The notes below the pieces were generated by a model. It did no database searches. It saw only the letters and a list, made by a program, of their open reading frames with translations, and had not been told where the DNA came from. Shown here one piece after another: positions 33,905-43,714 of a stretch of DNA of 64,000 nucleotides; position 1 is the stretch's first letter, and each line of letters starts with the position of its first letter. The translations under genes and the position numbers were made by a program. The stretch is from Alphaproteobacteria bacterium (GTDB lineage: Bacteria; Pseudomonadota; Alphaproteobacteria; CAAGCB01; CAG-977): the NCBI GenBank assembly GCA_900768465.1, contig CAAGCY010000006.1:1-64000 (forward strand), written 5' to 3'.

Positions 33905-36484
33905 TTATCCTTTCAGCGACTTTGACACGATTTCAAAAGTGTTCGGCGATAAATCGGGCGTGTTCATCAGGCGAACAAGGGCGTTTTTCATCAACGTCTG
34001 CCGCCGTGCGTCGAATTTTTTCCACATTCCCAAAGCAACGGGAATTGTCGCCGCGATTTGCGGATTGATTTTGTCAACGGCAAGCGTTTGTTCAACGATG
34101 AAGTCATAGCCCGAACCGTCCGCTTTGTGCAGTGCCGTCGGATTGGCGGCAAACGCGCCGATAAGCGCGCGGACTTTGTTCGGGTTGGTTATGGAAAAAG
34201 CTTCGTGGCGCAACAGCTTTTTAACGGTGGAAAGCGCATTTTCGTTCGCCGTCGCCTGCATTGTCAGCCATTTGTCGACGACCAAAGAGTCTTTTTTGTA
34301 TGTTTGGTAAAAGTCGTCCATAATCGCTTGGGCTTGCGGCGAATCTTTGCCTGCAAACACGCGGACGGCGGCTTCTTTGTCGGTCATCTGCGCCGCCGAA
34401 CGGTACTGTTTTTGCGCCAATGTGTCGTCAAGCAGGCTTAAATACGCCAATGCCGTATTTTTAACGGCGCGCTTGCCCGAATCTTCCGCGTTCGGGACAT
34501 AAGCGCCGTCCGTTTTGTTGGCGTTGTAAACGGCAAGCAGTTCGTCTTTCAATGCGGCGGCGATATGGCGGCGCAACGTTTCCCGCGTCCGATGAATCGC
34601 GTCAACGTCAATCACTTCCGTTTGTTCCGCCAGCATGCGTTCGGACGGCAGGATGAAAGCTTTGGCGACAAAGGCTTTGTCCGGCATTTCATCGGTCAGA
34701 TACCCCTTAAGCGCGTTTATGAAAGCGGGCGGAACGGGGGCGGCGGGGTCTTTGACCAAAGCCAATAAAATATCGATTGCGAACTGCTGTCCCGCGTCCC
34801 AGCGGTTGAACAAATCGGTATCTTTTGCCATCAGCAAAGCCCGCTGTTCGGGGGAGTAATCGGCTTTGAACCAAATCGGCGCGGTAAAGCCGCGGTTGCC
34901 TGATAAAACGGGGCTTTCGGGGATGTTTTCAAACATAAAAGTCTGTTCGGATTCGGTCAAAACGACGATTTCGTCCGCCATGTCTTTGCCGTTTTTATCC
35001 ATCAGCCCGATTTGCAAAGGAATGACAAACGGACGCTTGGCGGGTTGGTTCGGCGTAGCGGGCGTTGATTGGCGCAAAGTCAGCGCGTATGTTTTGTTCT
35101 TTGCATCATAAACGCCCGAAGCGGTTACCGCGGGCGTCCCCGCCTGATGATACCAGGTATCCTCGAATTGCTTTAAGTCCAAATCCGCGCCGTCGGCAAT
35201 CGCCGCGACAAAGTCGTGACACGTCACCGCTTTGCCGTCGTTGCGGGAAAAGTACAAATCCATACCTTTGCGGAATTTGTCTTTGCCCGCCATGCGCGCC
35301 ATCATGCGGATGACTTCCGCGCCTTTGTCGTAAACGGTTGTGGTGTAAAGCGAACGCACGGAAATATAGGAATCGGGACGTATCGGGTGGGCGAGGGGGC
35401 TTGCGTCCTGCGGAAACTGGAACGCGCGCAACGCCGCAACGTCCTCTATCCGTTTAACGGCGCGCGACCGCATGTCGGACGAAAATTCTTGATCGCGGTA
35501 GACGGTCAATCCTTCTTTCAGCGTCAAATCGAACCAGTCGCGCAAAGTAACGCGATTGCCCGACCAGTTGTGAAAATACTCGTGCGCGATGACGCCTTCG
35601 ATGTTGGCGTAATCCGCATCCGTCGCTTTGGCGGGGTCGGCAAGCACATATTTGTCGTTGAAGATGTTTAAAGACGTGTTTTCGCACGCGCCCGAATTGA
35701 AATTCGACACCGCGACAATGTTGAAAACATCGTGGTCGTATTCGCGCCCGAACGTGTCTTCGTCCCATTTCATCGCGCGCTTCAGCGATTCCAAAGCGTA
35801 AGCGGTCATCTCGCCTTTGCCCACCTCGACAAAGACATTCAGTTCGACCTTGCGTCCCGATCGGGTCACAAAGCTGTCCTGCCGCCTGTCCAGATTGCCC
35901 GCGACAACGGCGTACAAGTAGCACGCTTTCGGCACGGGGTCGAAAAACACCGCTTTGTGCCGTCCGTCGGGCAAGTCTGCGGCTTCTTCCTTGTTGCCGT
36001 TGGAAACCAGAGTCGGAAAATCGGTTTTATCGGCAATCAGCGTCGTGCGCCAGACGGGCATCACGTCGGGGCGGTCCGGAAAGTAGGTAATGCGGCGGAA
36101 ACCGTGGGTTTCACACTTGGTACACAAGATTCCGTCCGACGCGTAGAGCCCTTGCAGTTTGGTGTTTGCCGCGGGGTTGAGAAGCGTTTTGACGGTCAGC
36201 GTAAAGTTTTCGGGCGGATTGAAAATCGTCAAACCGTCGTCGGACAGCGCGTATTCGCCGCCGCCTAACGCTCTGCCGTCAATCGCGACGCTTTGCAAAG
36301 TCAGTTCGTCGCCGTTTAAAAACAGCGGCGTTTTTTCGGGCGTTTCCGATGCGCGGCGAACGCGCATTTCGGCGACGGCTTCGGTATGCTCAAAGCCCAA
36401 ATCAAACGTCAGCCCGACGCTTTCGATTTGATAAGCGGGGCGTTTGTAATCTTTGGCGAAAACGGTTTCGGGCGATGCGGTCAT
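33905..36484 (-). CDS. pepN: Aminopeptidase N (M1 family)
   Basis: The 859-residue protein has the zinc motif VIAHEYFHNWSGNRVTLRDWFDLTLKEGL (HEYFH plus the distant Glu) and the C-terminal PepN-type helical domain. The exopeptidase GxMEN motif reads GACEN (in FNSGACENTSLNIFND), so Met is replaced by Cys in a loop known to shape substrate specificity. It removes N-terminal residues from peptides in the cytoplasm; no signal peptide is seen. The ATG at 36484 with AAGGAAG seven bases upstream is chosen over a TTG at 36502. Confidence 0.94.
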   Translation of the reverse strand: MTASPETVFAKDYKRPAYQIESVGLTFDLGFEHTEAVAEMRVRRASETPEKTPLFLNGDELTLQSVAIDGRALGGGEYALSDDGLTIFNPPENFTLTVKTLLNPAANTKLQGLYASDGILCTKCETHGFRRITYFPDRPDVMPVWRTTLIADKTDFPTLVSNGNKEEAADLPDGRHKAVFFDPVPKACYLYAVVAGNLDRRQDSFVTRSGRKVELNVFVEVGKGEMTAYALESLKRAMKWDEDTFGREYDHDVFNIVAVSNFNSGACENTSLNIFNDKYVLADPAKATDADYANIEGVIAHEYFHNWSGNRVTLRDWFDLTLKEGLTVYRDQEFSSDMRSRAVKRIEDVAALRAFQFPQDASPLAHPIRPDSYISVRSLYTTTVYDKGAEVIRMMARMAGKDKFRKGMDLYFSRNDGKAVTCHDFVAAIADGADLDLKQFEDTWYHQAGTPAVTASGVYDAKNKTYALTLRQSTPATPNQPAKRPFVIPLQIGLMDKNGKDMADEIVVLTESEQTFMFENIPESPVLSGNRGFTAPIWFKADYSPEQRALLMAKDTDLFNRWDAGQQFAIDILLALVKDPAAPVPPAFINALKGYLTDEMPDKAFVAKAFILPSERMLAEQTEVIDVDAIHRTRETLRRHIAAALKDELLAVYNANKTDGAYVPNAEDSGKRAVKNTALAYLSLLDDTLAQKQYRSAAQMTDKEAAVRVFAGKDSPQAQAIMDDFYQTYKKDSLVVDKWLTMQATANENALSTVKKLLRHEAFSITNPNKVRALIGAFAANPTALHKADGSGYDFIVEQTLAVDKINPQIAATIPVALGMWKKFDARRQTLMKNALVRLMNTPDLSPNTFEIVSKSLKG

Positions 36485-36604
36485 CAGACTTCCTTTCCTC
36501 AAGAAACGGGCGGATTTTAGCCGATTTTTCTTTCAAAACCAAGATTAAAAATTTCTAAACCTTTTACGGCTATTCTAAAGCGGTTTGGACAACGGTGCTT
36601 TGAA

Positions 36605-37591
36605 ATGGAATGGGATTTTAAACGAATTGTCGGATATGCCGCGATGCTTGCCGTTTTGGCGGGATGTTCGGGCGTCGCGCTGAACCGCGGCGGCTATTAC
36701 GCCCCCGTCAAAGCGCAAAATTCGCCCTATTACCGCGAACAATACCGGGTTCAAAGCTTGTCCCCGTCTTTTATAACGGTGCATAAGGGCGATACCGTTT
36801 ATTCGCTGTCTCGCCGCTACAACGTCCCCATCCGTTCGATGATTGAGGTCAACAACCTTAAACCGCCGTTTATCTTGTCAAAAGGGGCGCGCTTGCGTCT
36901 GCCCGCGCCGTCCGTCCATATCGTTCAAAAAGGCGATACGATTTACAGCATTTCGCGCCGCTATAATGTGGATATGAGCGTGCTGACCCGCACCAACAAT
37001 CTGTACGCGCCGTATTCGATTTATCTGGGGCAGATTTTAAAGCTTCCGGGATCGGTTGTCGAACCGACGGAACATTGGATTTCTTTGAAAAAGCGGCCAA
37101 CTCAAACAGCTGCCAGAAATACGGCGAAATCGGCACCGAAGCAAACAAAAACGGGTCGGAAATCGACCCGCAAAACGGCGATCCGCCTGCCGACGCCGCC
37201 CGATCGCGCAAAAGCCAAATTCGCTTGGCCCGTCAACGGAACGGTGATGAACAAATTCGGTTCGGCGGGCGGGGGACGGCATAACGACGGCATCAATATC
37301 AAAGTCGCCGAAGGAACTTTTGTCCGTGCCGCAGAAAACGGCGTCGTGGCTTACGCCGGCAACGAACTGAAAGGATTCGGCAATCTGCTGTTGGTCAAGC
37401 ATGCTGACGGTTGGATTACCGCCTATGCCCATAACAAAGAATTTCTGGTCAAACGCGGCGACACCGTCAAACGCGGTCAGCCGATGGCAAAAGCAGGCAA
37501 AACGGGCAACGCCAAAGAACCGCAGCTGCACTTTGAAATCCGCCGCGGAACAAAAGCCGTCGACCCGATGACGTATTTGGAAAAACTCTGA
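36605..37591 (+). CDS. NlpD-like lipoprotein: two LysM plus degenerate LytM
   Basis: The 328-residue protein has a lipoprotein signal with lipobox LAGC. Two LysM modules follow (ITVHKGDTVYSLSRRYNVPI and HIVQKGDTIYSISRRYNVDM), then a basic Pro/Thr linker and an M23/LytM fold at the C-terminus. The LytM metal ligands are partly lost: GIDI is GINI and HLHFE is QLHFE. As in NlpD, EnvC and DipM, it is therefore more likely an activator of cell-wall amidases than an endopeptidase. No amidase gene is near. The ribosome site is weak. Confidence 0.88.
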   Translation: MEWDFKRIVGYAAMLAVLAGCSGVALNRGGYYAPVKAQNSPYYREQYRVQSLSPSFITVHKGDTVYSLSRRYNVPIRSMIEVNNLKPPFILSKGARLRLPAPSVHIVQKGDTIYSISRRYNVDMSVLTRTNNLYAPYSIYLGQILKLPGSVVEPTEHWISLKKRPTQTAARNTAKSAPKQTKTGRKSTRKTAIRLPTPPDRAKAKFAWPVNGTVMNKFGSAGGGRHNDGINIKVAEGTFVRAAENGVVAYAGNELKGFGNLLLVKHADGWITAYAHNKEFLVKRGDTVKRGQPMAKAGKTGNAKEPQLHFEIRRGTKAVDPMTYLEKL

Positions 37592-37600
37592 TGCAGAAAA

Positions 37601-37629
37601 AAAAGCCTCTGTCGAAACAGAGGCTTTTT
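37601..37629. terminator. Bidirectional terminator between convergent genes
   Basis: The perfect stem GCCTCTG (37605-37611) / CAGAGGC (37618-37624) is preceded by A-rich and followed by T5 sequence. It serves the LysM/LytM gene on the plus strand and the glucanotransferase on the minus strand. Confidence 0.93.
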
Positions 37630-37641
37630 GATTAAATGTCC

Positions 37642-40272
37642 TTAACGCGAACGGCGATCCGCCTGCAGTTTCTGAACGTCCAGCGGCTTGCTTGCGCCGT
37701 TTTTCTGATACTGCCGCTTCTTTTCTTCAATCGCTTGACGGCGGTCGTCATAGTTCTTTTTGAACTCCTCGGTTTTCTGAACGTCGCGCTGACGATGCTT
37801 TTCAGAGAACTTCGCCGCAATAATGTCATAAGCGTACGTTTTGAAGTATCCGCTGTTCGCCAAGCTCTGGTACAGTGAAACAACGCGTTTTGCATCACGC
37901 TGTTTGTTTTCCGTACGACCGGGGCGTTTGAAGTCAGGAACCTGCGGATTCAGCACTTTCGAATTTTCGTTGCCCGCTTGACGGTAGCCGTTCAAAATCG
38001 TTGAAATTTCCTTGAACACGGGAACTTCTTTGATTTCGTTGACTTTCAAGTGCATCTTGGGACGCCAGTTTTTCCAAGGAATGTTGCTTGCGCCGCCCTG
38101 TTCAAAGACTTTGTGGACGTTTTCGCTCTTGGACTCGTGCCGCTGACGCGTGCCGGGGATGTTGCCCATATAGTTCGTGCGGAACATATCCGAGAACGGG
38201 AACAACAACATTGCCGATTTGGACTGACCCAAGTAATCCGCAATCGCCTGTTCGAATTTGTTCGGAACGGAGCGGGTGTCATGCGCGGGGTCTGCAACAG
38301 CCTGAGCGCCGACTCTTTCCCAGCAGCCTTTTTCGCACAAGGCATAATTGATGGCGCAACGCTGGGTTTCGTACTGTCTGAATTCCATATTGCGCTGTTG
38401 ATCGCTTTCGTAATAGCCCAAATAGTCTTTCAAGTGTACGTCGCGCGCGGTCCATTGGCTCGCCAAAGACGGCGTGTCGTGCGTGGACGGAGCCGCCGTC
38501 GAATACATCGGGTATTCTTCGGGGTGGCGGAACGCGTTGTTGTCGTTGCCGTTCTGATAGCCCCACTGACGTTCAAACGGCAACACGCGGTACGACAAAA
38601 TGCCGTGATCCATCAGTTTGTCTTGGAAGCCCGGAGGCAACTGACCCAAATCTTCGCCGATGAGCATGCATTTGTTGCGGTTGGATTCCAACGCCGCGAC
38701 AGCCATCAGGTCGTCAACGGGATAGTAAACAAACGCACCTTCTTTGGCGGTTTTGCCGTGCGGAATCATGTACAGACGCGCCAACTGCAAAACGTGGTCC
38801 AAACGCGTGCAACCCGATGTTTTCATGTTGTTGCGCAACATTTCGACGAACGGTTTATAGCCCGATTCTTTCAGCGCTTTGGGTTTGAAGCCCAAAACAT
38901 CCCAGTTCTGACCGTTCGGGCTCAGAATATCGGCGGGAGCGCCGGCGGACGCTTTCATGTACAGGTCTTTGCAGCCCCAGCCTTCAAAGCCGAACGGCGC
39001 GCTGCCGACGGCGATATCGGTGTACAAACCGATTTTCATGCCGTTGTTGTGGCAGACATCCTGCACGTTTTCCATTTGGCGCAAGGTTTCCCATTGCAGA
39101 TAAGCGTACTTTTCAACCTGTTTTTTATTCTGTTCTTTAAACGCCTGAACTTCGGGAGTCGACGGATCCTGATATTCCTTGGGCCAATCGCGCCAATCGA
39201 AGCTCTTGGGGTCGGCTTTTGAAAAATGGTCGGACAAAGCCTGCCATGTCGCAAAGTCTTCCAGACGTTTGCCGCCTTCGGCTTTGAACGCTTCAAAAGC
39301 GGCACGGCGTTCGGGGGAAGCGGATTTTTCGAACGTGTCGAAACATTTATCCAAAATCGGATTTTTCAGTTCAAACGCGGACGTGTAGTCCACATCGACC
39401 GTATCCTGCGCTTTGCGGCGTTTTTCCGTGTATTCGGGCGAATCGTACAAAGCCTGCGCTTCTTTGCTGTCCTTGAAATCGGGGACGGCGGTCACATCCA
39501 AATAAATGTGGTTGAAATAGGTGCGGCTGGCGGGGGAATAAGGGCTGGCTTCTTCCGCGCCGTTTTGGAACATGGCGTGCAACGGGTTGACGCCGACGAT
39601 TCCCGCGCCGTGTTTGCCGATGGTGTCCGCAATTTCCGCCAAGTCGGACAAATCGCCGATGCCTTGGTTTTCGTCGGAACGCTGTTCGTACAGCTGAACG
39701 GGAACGCCCCAAGCTTTTCCGCCGTTTTTAATGTCAATCGGGTCGTAGCATTTCGTCGGCGCGTAAATCATTTCCGCTTTGGCTTTGGGCTGACCGGGAA
39801 TTTGCGCTTCCAGCGAATGGTAGCCCATTTCCATATCGGCTTTCAGTTCAAAAGACCGCTTTTCGTAAGTAACTCCGTTGATTTCGCGGCGCATCGGCTT
39901 TCCGTCGACGCCGTAGCAGATTTGCGTATCGGCGATTTTGACGGAACCGTCGTGTTTGGCGCCGTTTTCTTCGGTAACGCCCCAAGTCAGGGATTCGTTG
40001 TCGTGTCCGGCGGGAACGACGAATTCAACGCGATTCTGCCGGTCTTTGCGCAAAACGGAAACGTTTGCCAGCGGTTTGGCGTACTGTTCGTCCAAAGCTT
40101 TGTTCAAAGTTTTGTTGATTTCAGCGGCGTAGTCGGCGTCGCTCATATTTTCCTGCGGCTTTAAAACGTCCAGAGCCACCAGCAAAGACTGTTTGTTATC
40201 AATGGTCGCGTGTTCGTCGATACCGGACATCATCGCCAACAGATGCAATTCATATTCATTTAAAATCGCCAT
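37642..40272 (-). CDS. malQ: 4-alpha-glucanotransferase (GH77, amylomaltase-like)
   Basis: This 876-residue protein contains a GH77 catalytic domain. The likely nucleophile Asp is in TRLDHVLQL, the acid/base Glu in LIGEDLGQLP and the third Asp in STHDTPSLASQW. The N-terminal ~190 residues hold a beta-rich extra domain and the last ~60 a basic coiled-coil tail. MalQ transfers glucan chains between maltodextrins. No glycogen or maltose genes are in the window, so its pathway partners are elsewhere. The ATG at 40272 is preferred to a GTG at 40281. Symbol by family only. Confidence 0.85.
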   Translation of the reverse strand: MAILNEYELHLLAMMSGIDEHATIDNKQSLLVALDVLKPQENMSDADYAAEINKTLNKALDEQYAKPLANVSVLRKDRQNRVEFVVPAGHDNESLTWGVTEENGAKHDGSVKIADTQICYGVDGKPMRREINGVTYEKRSFELKADMEMGYHSLEAQIPGQPKAKAEMIYAPTKCYDPIDIKNGGKAWGVPVQLYEQRSDENQGIGDLSDLAEIADTIGKHGAGIVGVNPLHAMFQNGAEEASPYSPASRTYFNHIYLDVTAVPDFKDSKEAQALYDSPEYTEKRRKAQDTVDVDYTSAFELKNPILDKCFDTFEKSASPERRAAFEAFKAEGGKRLEDFATWQALSDHFSKADPKSFDWRDWPKEYQDPSTPEVQAFKEQNKKQVEKYAYLQWETLRQMENVQDVCHNNGMKIGLYTDIAVGSAPFGFEGWGCKDLYMKASAGAPADILSPNGQNWDVLGFKPKALKESGYKPFVEMLRNNMKTSGCTRLDHVLQLARLYMIPHGKTAKEGAFVYYPVDDLMAVAALESNRNKCMLIGEDLGQLPPGFQDKLMDHGILSYRVLPFERQWGYQNGNDNNAFRHPEEYPMYSTAAPSTHDTPSLASQWTARDVHLKDYLGYYESDQQRNMEFRQYETQRCAINYALCEKGCWERVGAQAVADPAHDTRSVPNKFEQAIADYLGQSKSAMLLFPFSDMFRTNYMGNIPGTRQRHESKSENVHKVFEQGGASNIPWKNWRPKMHLKVNEIKEVPVFKEISTILNGYRQAGNENSKVLNPQVPDFKRPGRTENKQRDAKRVVSLYQSLANSGYFKTYAYDIIAAKFSEKHRQRDVQKTEEFKKNYDDRRQAIEEKKRQYQKNGASKPLDVQKLQADRRSR

Positions 40273-40297
40273 AGGAGCCACCTTTGAAAAAGAGTCG

Positions 40298-40326
40298 TTG
40301 AACTCGTTGTGTTAATCATTTATAAG
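40298..40326 (+). promoter_or_regulatory. Promoter of the 40435 secreted-protein gene
   Basis: TTGAAC (40298-40303), a 17-base spacer and TATAAG (40321-40326). About 100 bases of T-rich leader separate it from the start codon. Confidence 0.5.
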
Positions 40327-40434
40327 GATGATATGACATTTTTTTGGATTTCGCCAGACTTTTTTTTCAGAAAATATATTTTTTTCGAAAATTTTTTGCG
40401 AAAAAGAGCCTCGAAACGAAGGAAGGGTAATTTG

Positions 40435-41004
40435 ATGGGAAAAATGAAGTCCGTTTGCGGCGCGGTTACGCTGATGACTTTGGTTCTGAACGTGTCCGCC
40501 GCTTCGGCGATGGGGACGAAACCCGACAGAACCGCGTCTTATTATATAAATGATTTGACAAAAGACGGCGCGACTCACGACACAACCGAAGCCGTTGTTT
40601 TGCCGAAAAAAATGCTTATCGGATGCGCGCCGTCGGCAAGCGTGTTCGGTTCTCAGGCAAAGGGATTCTATTTGTTGGATAACGGGGAATTGTACGGTTT
40701 TGAAGGCTATCCTCAAATCGACAACATCGACTTGTATTTTCAGAAAAAGCTGAAAGCGGATTCTGCGGCGGTGAAAAGCGTTTTCGATTATGCGGAAAAA
40801 TCCGGATTGGTAAATATGAAGTTTGAAAACTACCCCGCCGGAGCCGATTATTGCTTTGTTATATATTCCAATTTGGAAAAAAACGTCCAAGTTTCATGGG
40901 CGAAAGATGCGTCTTTGCGCGATTTGAATCCGCCGCCCGCGGACGCCGTTAAAATTTTTGACGCGGTGCAGAATATCGCACAGAACAAAGCCGCTGGGCT
41001 TTAA
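40435..41004 (+). CDS. Unknown exported protein
   Basis: The protein (189 residues) has a signal peptide (MGKMKSVCGAVTLMTLVLNVSAASA). The mature part is small and mixed alpha/beta, with two Cys (GCAPSAS and ADYCFVIYSN) that could form a disulfide. No family is recognised. ATG 40435 has AAGGAAGGG ahead of it and yields a proper signal peptide; the longer upstream frame would bury it. It stands alone with its own promoter; the stop shares TTAA with the convergent gene. Confidence 0.7.
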   Translation: MGKMKSVCGAVTLMTLVLNVSAASAMGTKPDRTASYYINDLTKDGATHDTTEAVVLPKKMLIGCAPSASVFGSQAKGFYLLDNGELYGFEGYPQIDNIDLYFQKKLKADSAAVKSVFDYAEKSGLVNMKFENYPAGADYCFVIYSNLEKNVQVSWAKDASLRDLNPPPADAVKIFDAVQNIAQNKAAGL

Positions 41005-42305
41005 CCGATTTCGTTTTGATCACTTTGCCGATCGGCGTTTTCCATGGCGGCGGTCGGCGGAGTGAACGTGGTTTTGAAAACCGATTCCAAAATGCCGTTG
41101 CGGTCGTCTTCTTTGGCTTTTCCTTCTGTTTCCAACGCGGCAAGCGTTTCCAGCAAAGCCACTTTTTCCTGAGCTTGCGCGGCGGCTTTTTCATACCGTT
41201 TTCTGGTTTGAATCAACAGCCAGAACAATCCGCTTGCCACCAGCATCGGCAGCAGCAATACGAAAAAGGGAACGAAAGCGGCTGTGCCCGCCATGAATTT
41301 TTTCACCAAAACGCCGAAAAATCCCAGCAAAGTCATCGAAAACAGCCCCGAAATCACATACCAGCCCATCATTTGGTTGGCTTTCGTCTGGTTCAGCGTC
41401 AGCTGTGCGTTCCAATAATCAAGCGCCGTTCCGTAGCGGATTCGGCTGGACACGCTTTGCCGCAAGGCCGCCAGCTGTCGTTCGTGATCGTTTTGAATCA
41501 AGTTCATTTGATTCCACATTTCATTGACGGCGCTGTCCGAAGTTTGCTTGATTTCCGTAACCAATCTGGACAGGTATTCCTTCACATCCGTGCTGTAAGT
41601 CTGCAACTGGCGGCGGGCTTCTTCGATATTGTGCTGCAGGACAATCTGTTCGTTGGAAATCGGTTCGATTTGTTTGTCCGCCTGTTCGACGCGGCGAACG
41701 ATGGCGTTGATTCTGCGCAAAGTCTCACTTACGCCGGTATCCATTGTTTCGCAACGGATTTTGGTTTGGCGGTGCATTGTAAAAGCGTAACCGAACGCAA
41801 AGCTTTCCATATCGGCGCGAGAGGAGTATCCGCCGGCTTGGGACAGCAGAGCCGAACCCGACGCACCCGCGACCAATCCCATCAGCATCGGTTCATAGCG
41901 GTACATAATCGCCGCCATATTGCCGATTGTGCCTGCGCTGTGAATACACTTATAACATAAATAGTTGTTCAGTTCCCGACGAATGACGGACAGTCCTTCG
42001 CCGGTCGACGTTTCGCCGTTTAAAACCGATTCGGCGGTTTCGGCGATGGTGCGCGGCGTTTGCAGTTGAAAATCGATGATGTTCTGCAAAAACGGTTTGT
42101 CGGCTTTTTCCTTTCCGAACAGTTTTATCCACGCCGCCAGCTCATCAAAGGCAAAGCGACCCGCCGCGTAAAAGGATTTAAGTTCGACAACGCCGCCGTT
42201 GTCGTCCAGCTCAATGTGCAGGGGGATGTTGAAAGGAATGTCCTTTGCGGGGGCAAAAGTACATTCAGGTGAAAAAATACTGTCGTTCATAGCCGTTTCC
42301 ATCAT
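41001..42305 (-). CDS. Coiled-coil membrane protein of unknown function (DUF6161-like?)
   Basis: The 434-residue protein has an N-terminal soluble part (1-110), a middle helical region with long coiled-coil stretches (about 180-300), two membrane helices (about 315-380, separated by a short loop) and a charged C-terminal tail. The layout, including ALDYWNAQLTLNQTKANQMMGWY before the helices, recalls DUF6161 proteins, but this is a weak match. Cys pairs near CYKCIHSAG could bind metal. No operon partner. The exact start is uncertain: ATG at 42305, 42302 or 42290. Confidence 0.6.
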   Translation of the reverse strand: MMETAMNDSIFSPECTFAPAKDIPFNIPLHIELDDNGGVVELKSFYAAGRFAFDELAAWIKLFGKEKADKPFLQNIIDFQLQTPRTIAETAESVLNGETSTGEGLSVIRRELNNYLCYKCIHSAGTIGNMAAIMYRYEPMLMGLVAGASGSALLSQAGGYSSRADMESFAFGYAFTMHRQTKIRCETMDTGVSETLRRINAIVRRVEQADKQIEPISNEQIVLQHNIEEARRQLQTYSTDVKEYLSRLVTEIKQTSDSAVNEMWNQMNLIQNDHERQLAALRQSVSSRIRYGTALDYWNAQLTLNQTKANQMMGWYVISGLFSMTLLGFFGVLVKKFMAGTAAFVPFFVLLLPMLVASGLFWLLIQTRKRYEKAAAQAQEKVALLETLAALETEGKAKEDDRNGILESVFKTTFTPPTAAMENADRQSDQNEIG

Positions 42306-42343
42306 CGCAATGTATCAAACTATGGCGGATTCGGATTTAAAAA

Positions 42344-43012
42344 TCAATGTAAAAAAAGACGGACAATCATCAGCAGAATCTTCATCCCGTCCTTGCAGGT
42401 CGACAATTTGCTGACAGAGCCTTGCGGACGGGCGAAATAAGCCGTTTTGATTTCTCCGACGGGCAGTTTGTTCCTTGCGGCAAAAACGGTCAGCTCCGTT
42501 TCCAGCTCAAAGCCGTTCGATTGGGCGGGAAAAGACTTGACAAACTCTTTTGTAAAAGCGCGGAAACCCGACAGCATGTCGCGCGTTCGGGTTTTGAACA
42601 GGAAACGAACAAGCCCCGTCAACGCTTTGTTGCCGAAACAATGCCCCGACCGGTAGGCGGCTTTGTCGGCATGGACGCGCGTTCCGACAACCATTTGCAG
42701 TTTTTTTTCCGTCAGCTCCCGAATCAAATCGGGGGCGCGGGATAAATCGTAAGTCGCATCGCCGTCAGCCATTATATATATGTCCGCATCGATATCGTTG
42801 AACATTTGCCGGACGACGCTCCCTTTTCCGCGGGCAAGGACGGGACGCACGACCGCTCCCGCCCGTTCGGCGATATCCGCCGTTTCGTCCGTCGAATTGT
42901 TGTCGTAAACGTAAACCGTCGCGTCGGGCAGGGCGGCTTTGGCTTGCTTTACGACGGCGGCAATGGCGGCGGCTTCGTTATAGCACGGAATAAGAACGGC
43001 AATGTCTGTCAT
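42344..43012 (-). CDS. Family 2 glycosyltransferase (DPM/Ppm-like)
   Basis: 222 residues. The GT2 core opens with IAVLIPCYNEAAAIAAVV, then VYDNNSTDETADIAERAG, the metal site MADGDATYD and a DMLSGFRAFTKEFVKSF acceptor region. It resembles dolichyl- or undecaprenyl-phosphate mannosyltransferases. It ends at a short LLMIVRLFLH helix, so the C-terminal membrane part of many relatives is missing. The ATG at 43012 starts directly at the GT2 fold; the longer frame from 43093 is not supported, and the ribosome site is weak in either case. Confidence 0.85.
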   Translation of the reverse strand: MTDIAVLIPCYNEAAAIAAVVKQAKAALPDATVYVYDNNSTDETADIAERAGAVVRPVLARGKGSVVRQMFNDIDADIYIMADGDATYDLSRAPDLIRELTEKKLQMVVGTRVHADKAAYRSGHCFGNKALTGLVRFLFKTRTRDMLSGFRAFTKEFVKSFPAQSNGFELETELTVFAARNKLPVGEIKTAYFARPQGSVSKLSTCKDGMKILLMIVRLFLH

Positions 43013-43183
43013 AAGCTTTGACTCGGTTGAACGAAAACGATACAAGTATAACCTCTTTATCCGAAAAAGGAAATGTTTTGCTTTTGTCTGCAAAGCCGCC
43101 CGTCAAAAGGCTTTTGATTGCGGTAAAATAATACCTATCTTGCAACATATTGATAATAAACGATTTTGACGTGATGATTTTTG

Positions 43184-43212
43184 TTGACACGGCGGGACGG
43201 ATTGGGTATCTT
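43184..43212 (+). promoter_or_regulatory. Strong promoter of the rplM-rpsI operon
   Basis: TTGACA (43184-43189, perfect -35), a 17-base spacer and TATCTT (43207-43212). It lies 37 bases before the rplM start codon. Confidence 0.75.
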
Positions 43213-43249
43213 CCTTGCAGTTTTTAACTCTAATGTAGGGAATAACTCT

Positions 43250-43711
43250 ATGCAGACCTTATCCGTTAAGCCTGCCGATATCCAAAAGAAGTGGTATCTG
43301 ATTGATGCCGAAGACTTGGTTTTGGGTCGTCTGGCAAGCATTGTCGCCAAAATTTTGCGCGGCAAACACAAAACTTCCTTCACTCCGCATATGGATTGCG
43401 GCGACTGTGTCGTCATTATCAATGCGGAAAAAATCGCTTTGACCGGTAAAAAACTGGAAGACAAAGTATACTATCGCCACACCGGTCATCCCGGCGGAAT
43501 CAAAGGCGTTACCGCAGGCAAAGTCATTGCGGGCGAACATCCCGAACGCGTTATCATCAAAGCGGTCGAACGCATGATTACGCGCAACCCGCTGGGACGC
43601 AAACAGATGACGAATCTGCGCGTCTATGCCGGCAAAGAACATCCGCATGCCGCTCAGAATCCCGAATTTCTGGACGTCGCCGCGTTGAACCCGAAAAACA
43701 AAAGGAGCTAA
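43250..43711 (+). CDS. rplM: 50S ribosomal protein L13
   Basis: The 153-residue protein has the L13 hallmarks: [50 protein letters not shown] and the [25 protein letters not shown]-terminus. ATG 43250 with AGGGAA upstream is the family start; the frame from 43181 overlaps the promoter. Co-transcribed with rpsI, three bases downstream. Confidence 0.98.
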   Translation: MQTLSVKPADIQKKWYLIDAEDLVLGRLASIVAKILRGKHKTSFTPHMDCGDCVVIINAEKIALTGKKLEDKVYYRHTGHPGGIKGVTAGKVIAGEHPERVIIKAVERMITRNPLGRKQMTNLRVYAGKEHPHAAQNPEFLDVAALNPKNKRS

Positions 43712-43714
43712 TCC

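Noticed and set aside
42306..42360. Frameshift at a T7 run near the end of the GT2 gene
   Set aside because: Shifting frame adds only about ten residues before a stop and restores no known domain, so there is no sign of an interrupted gene.
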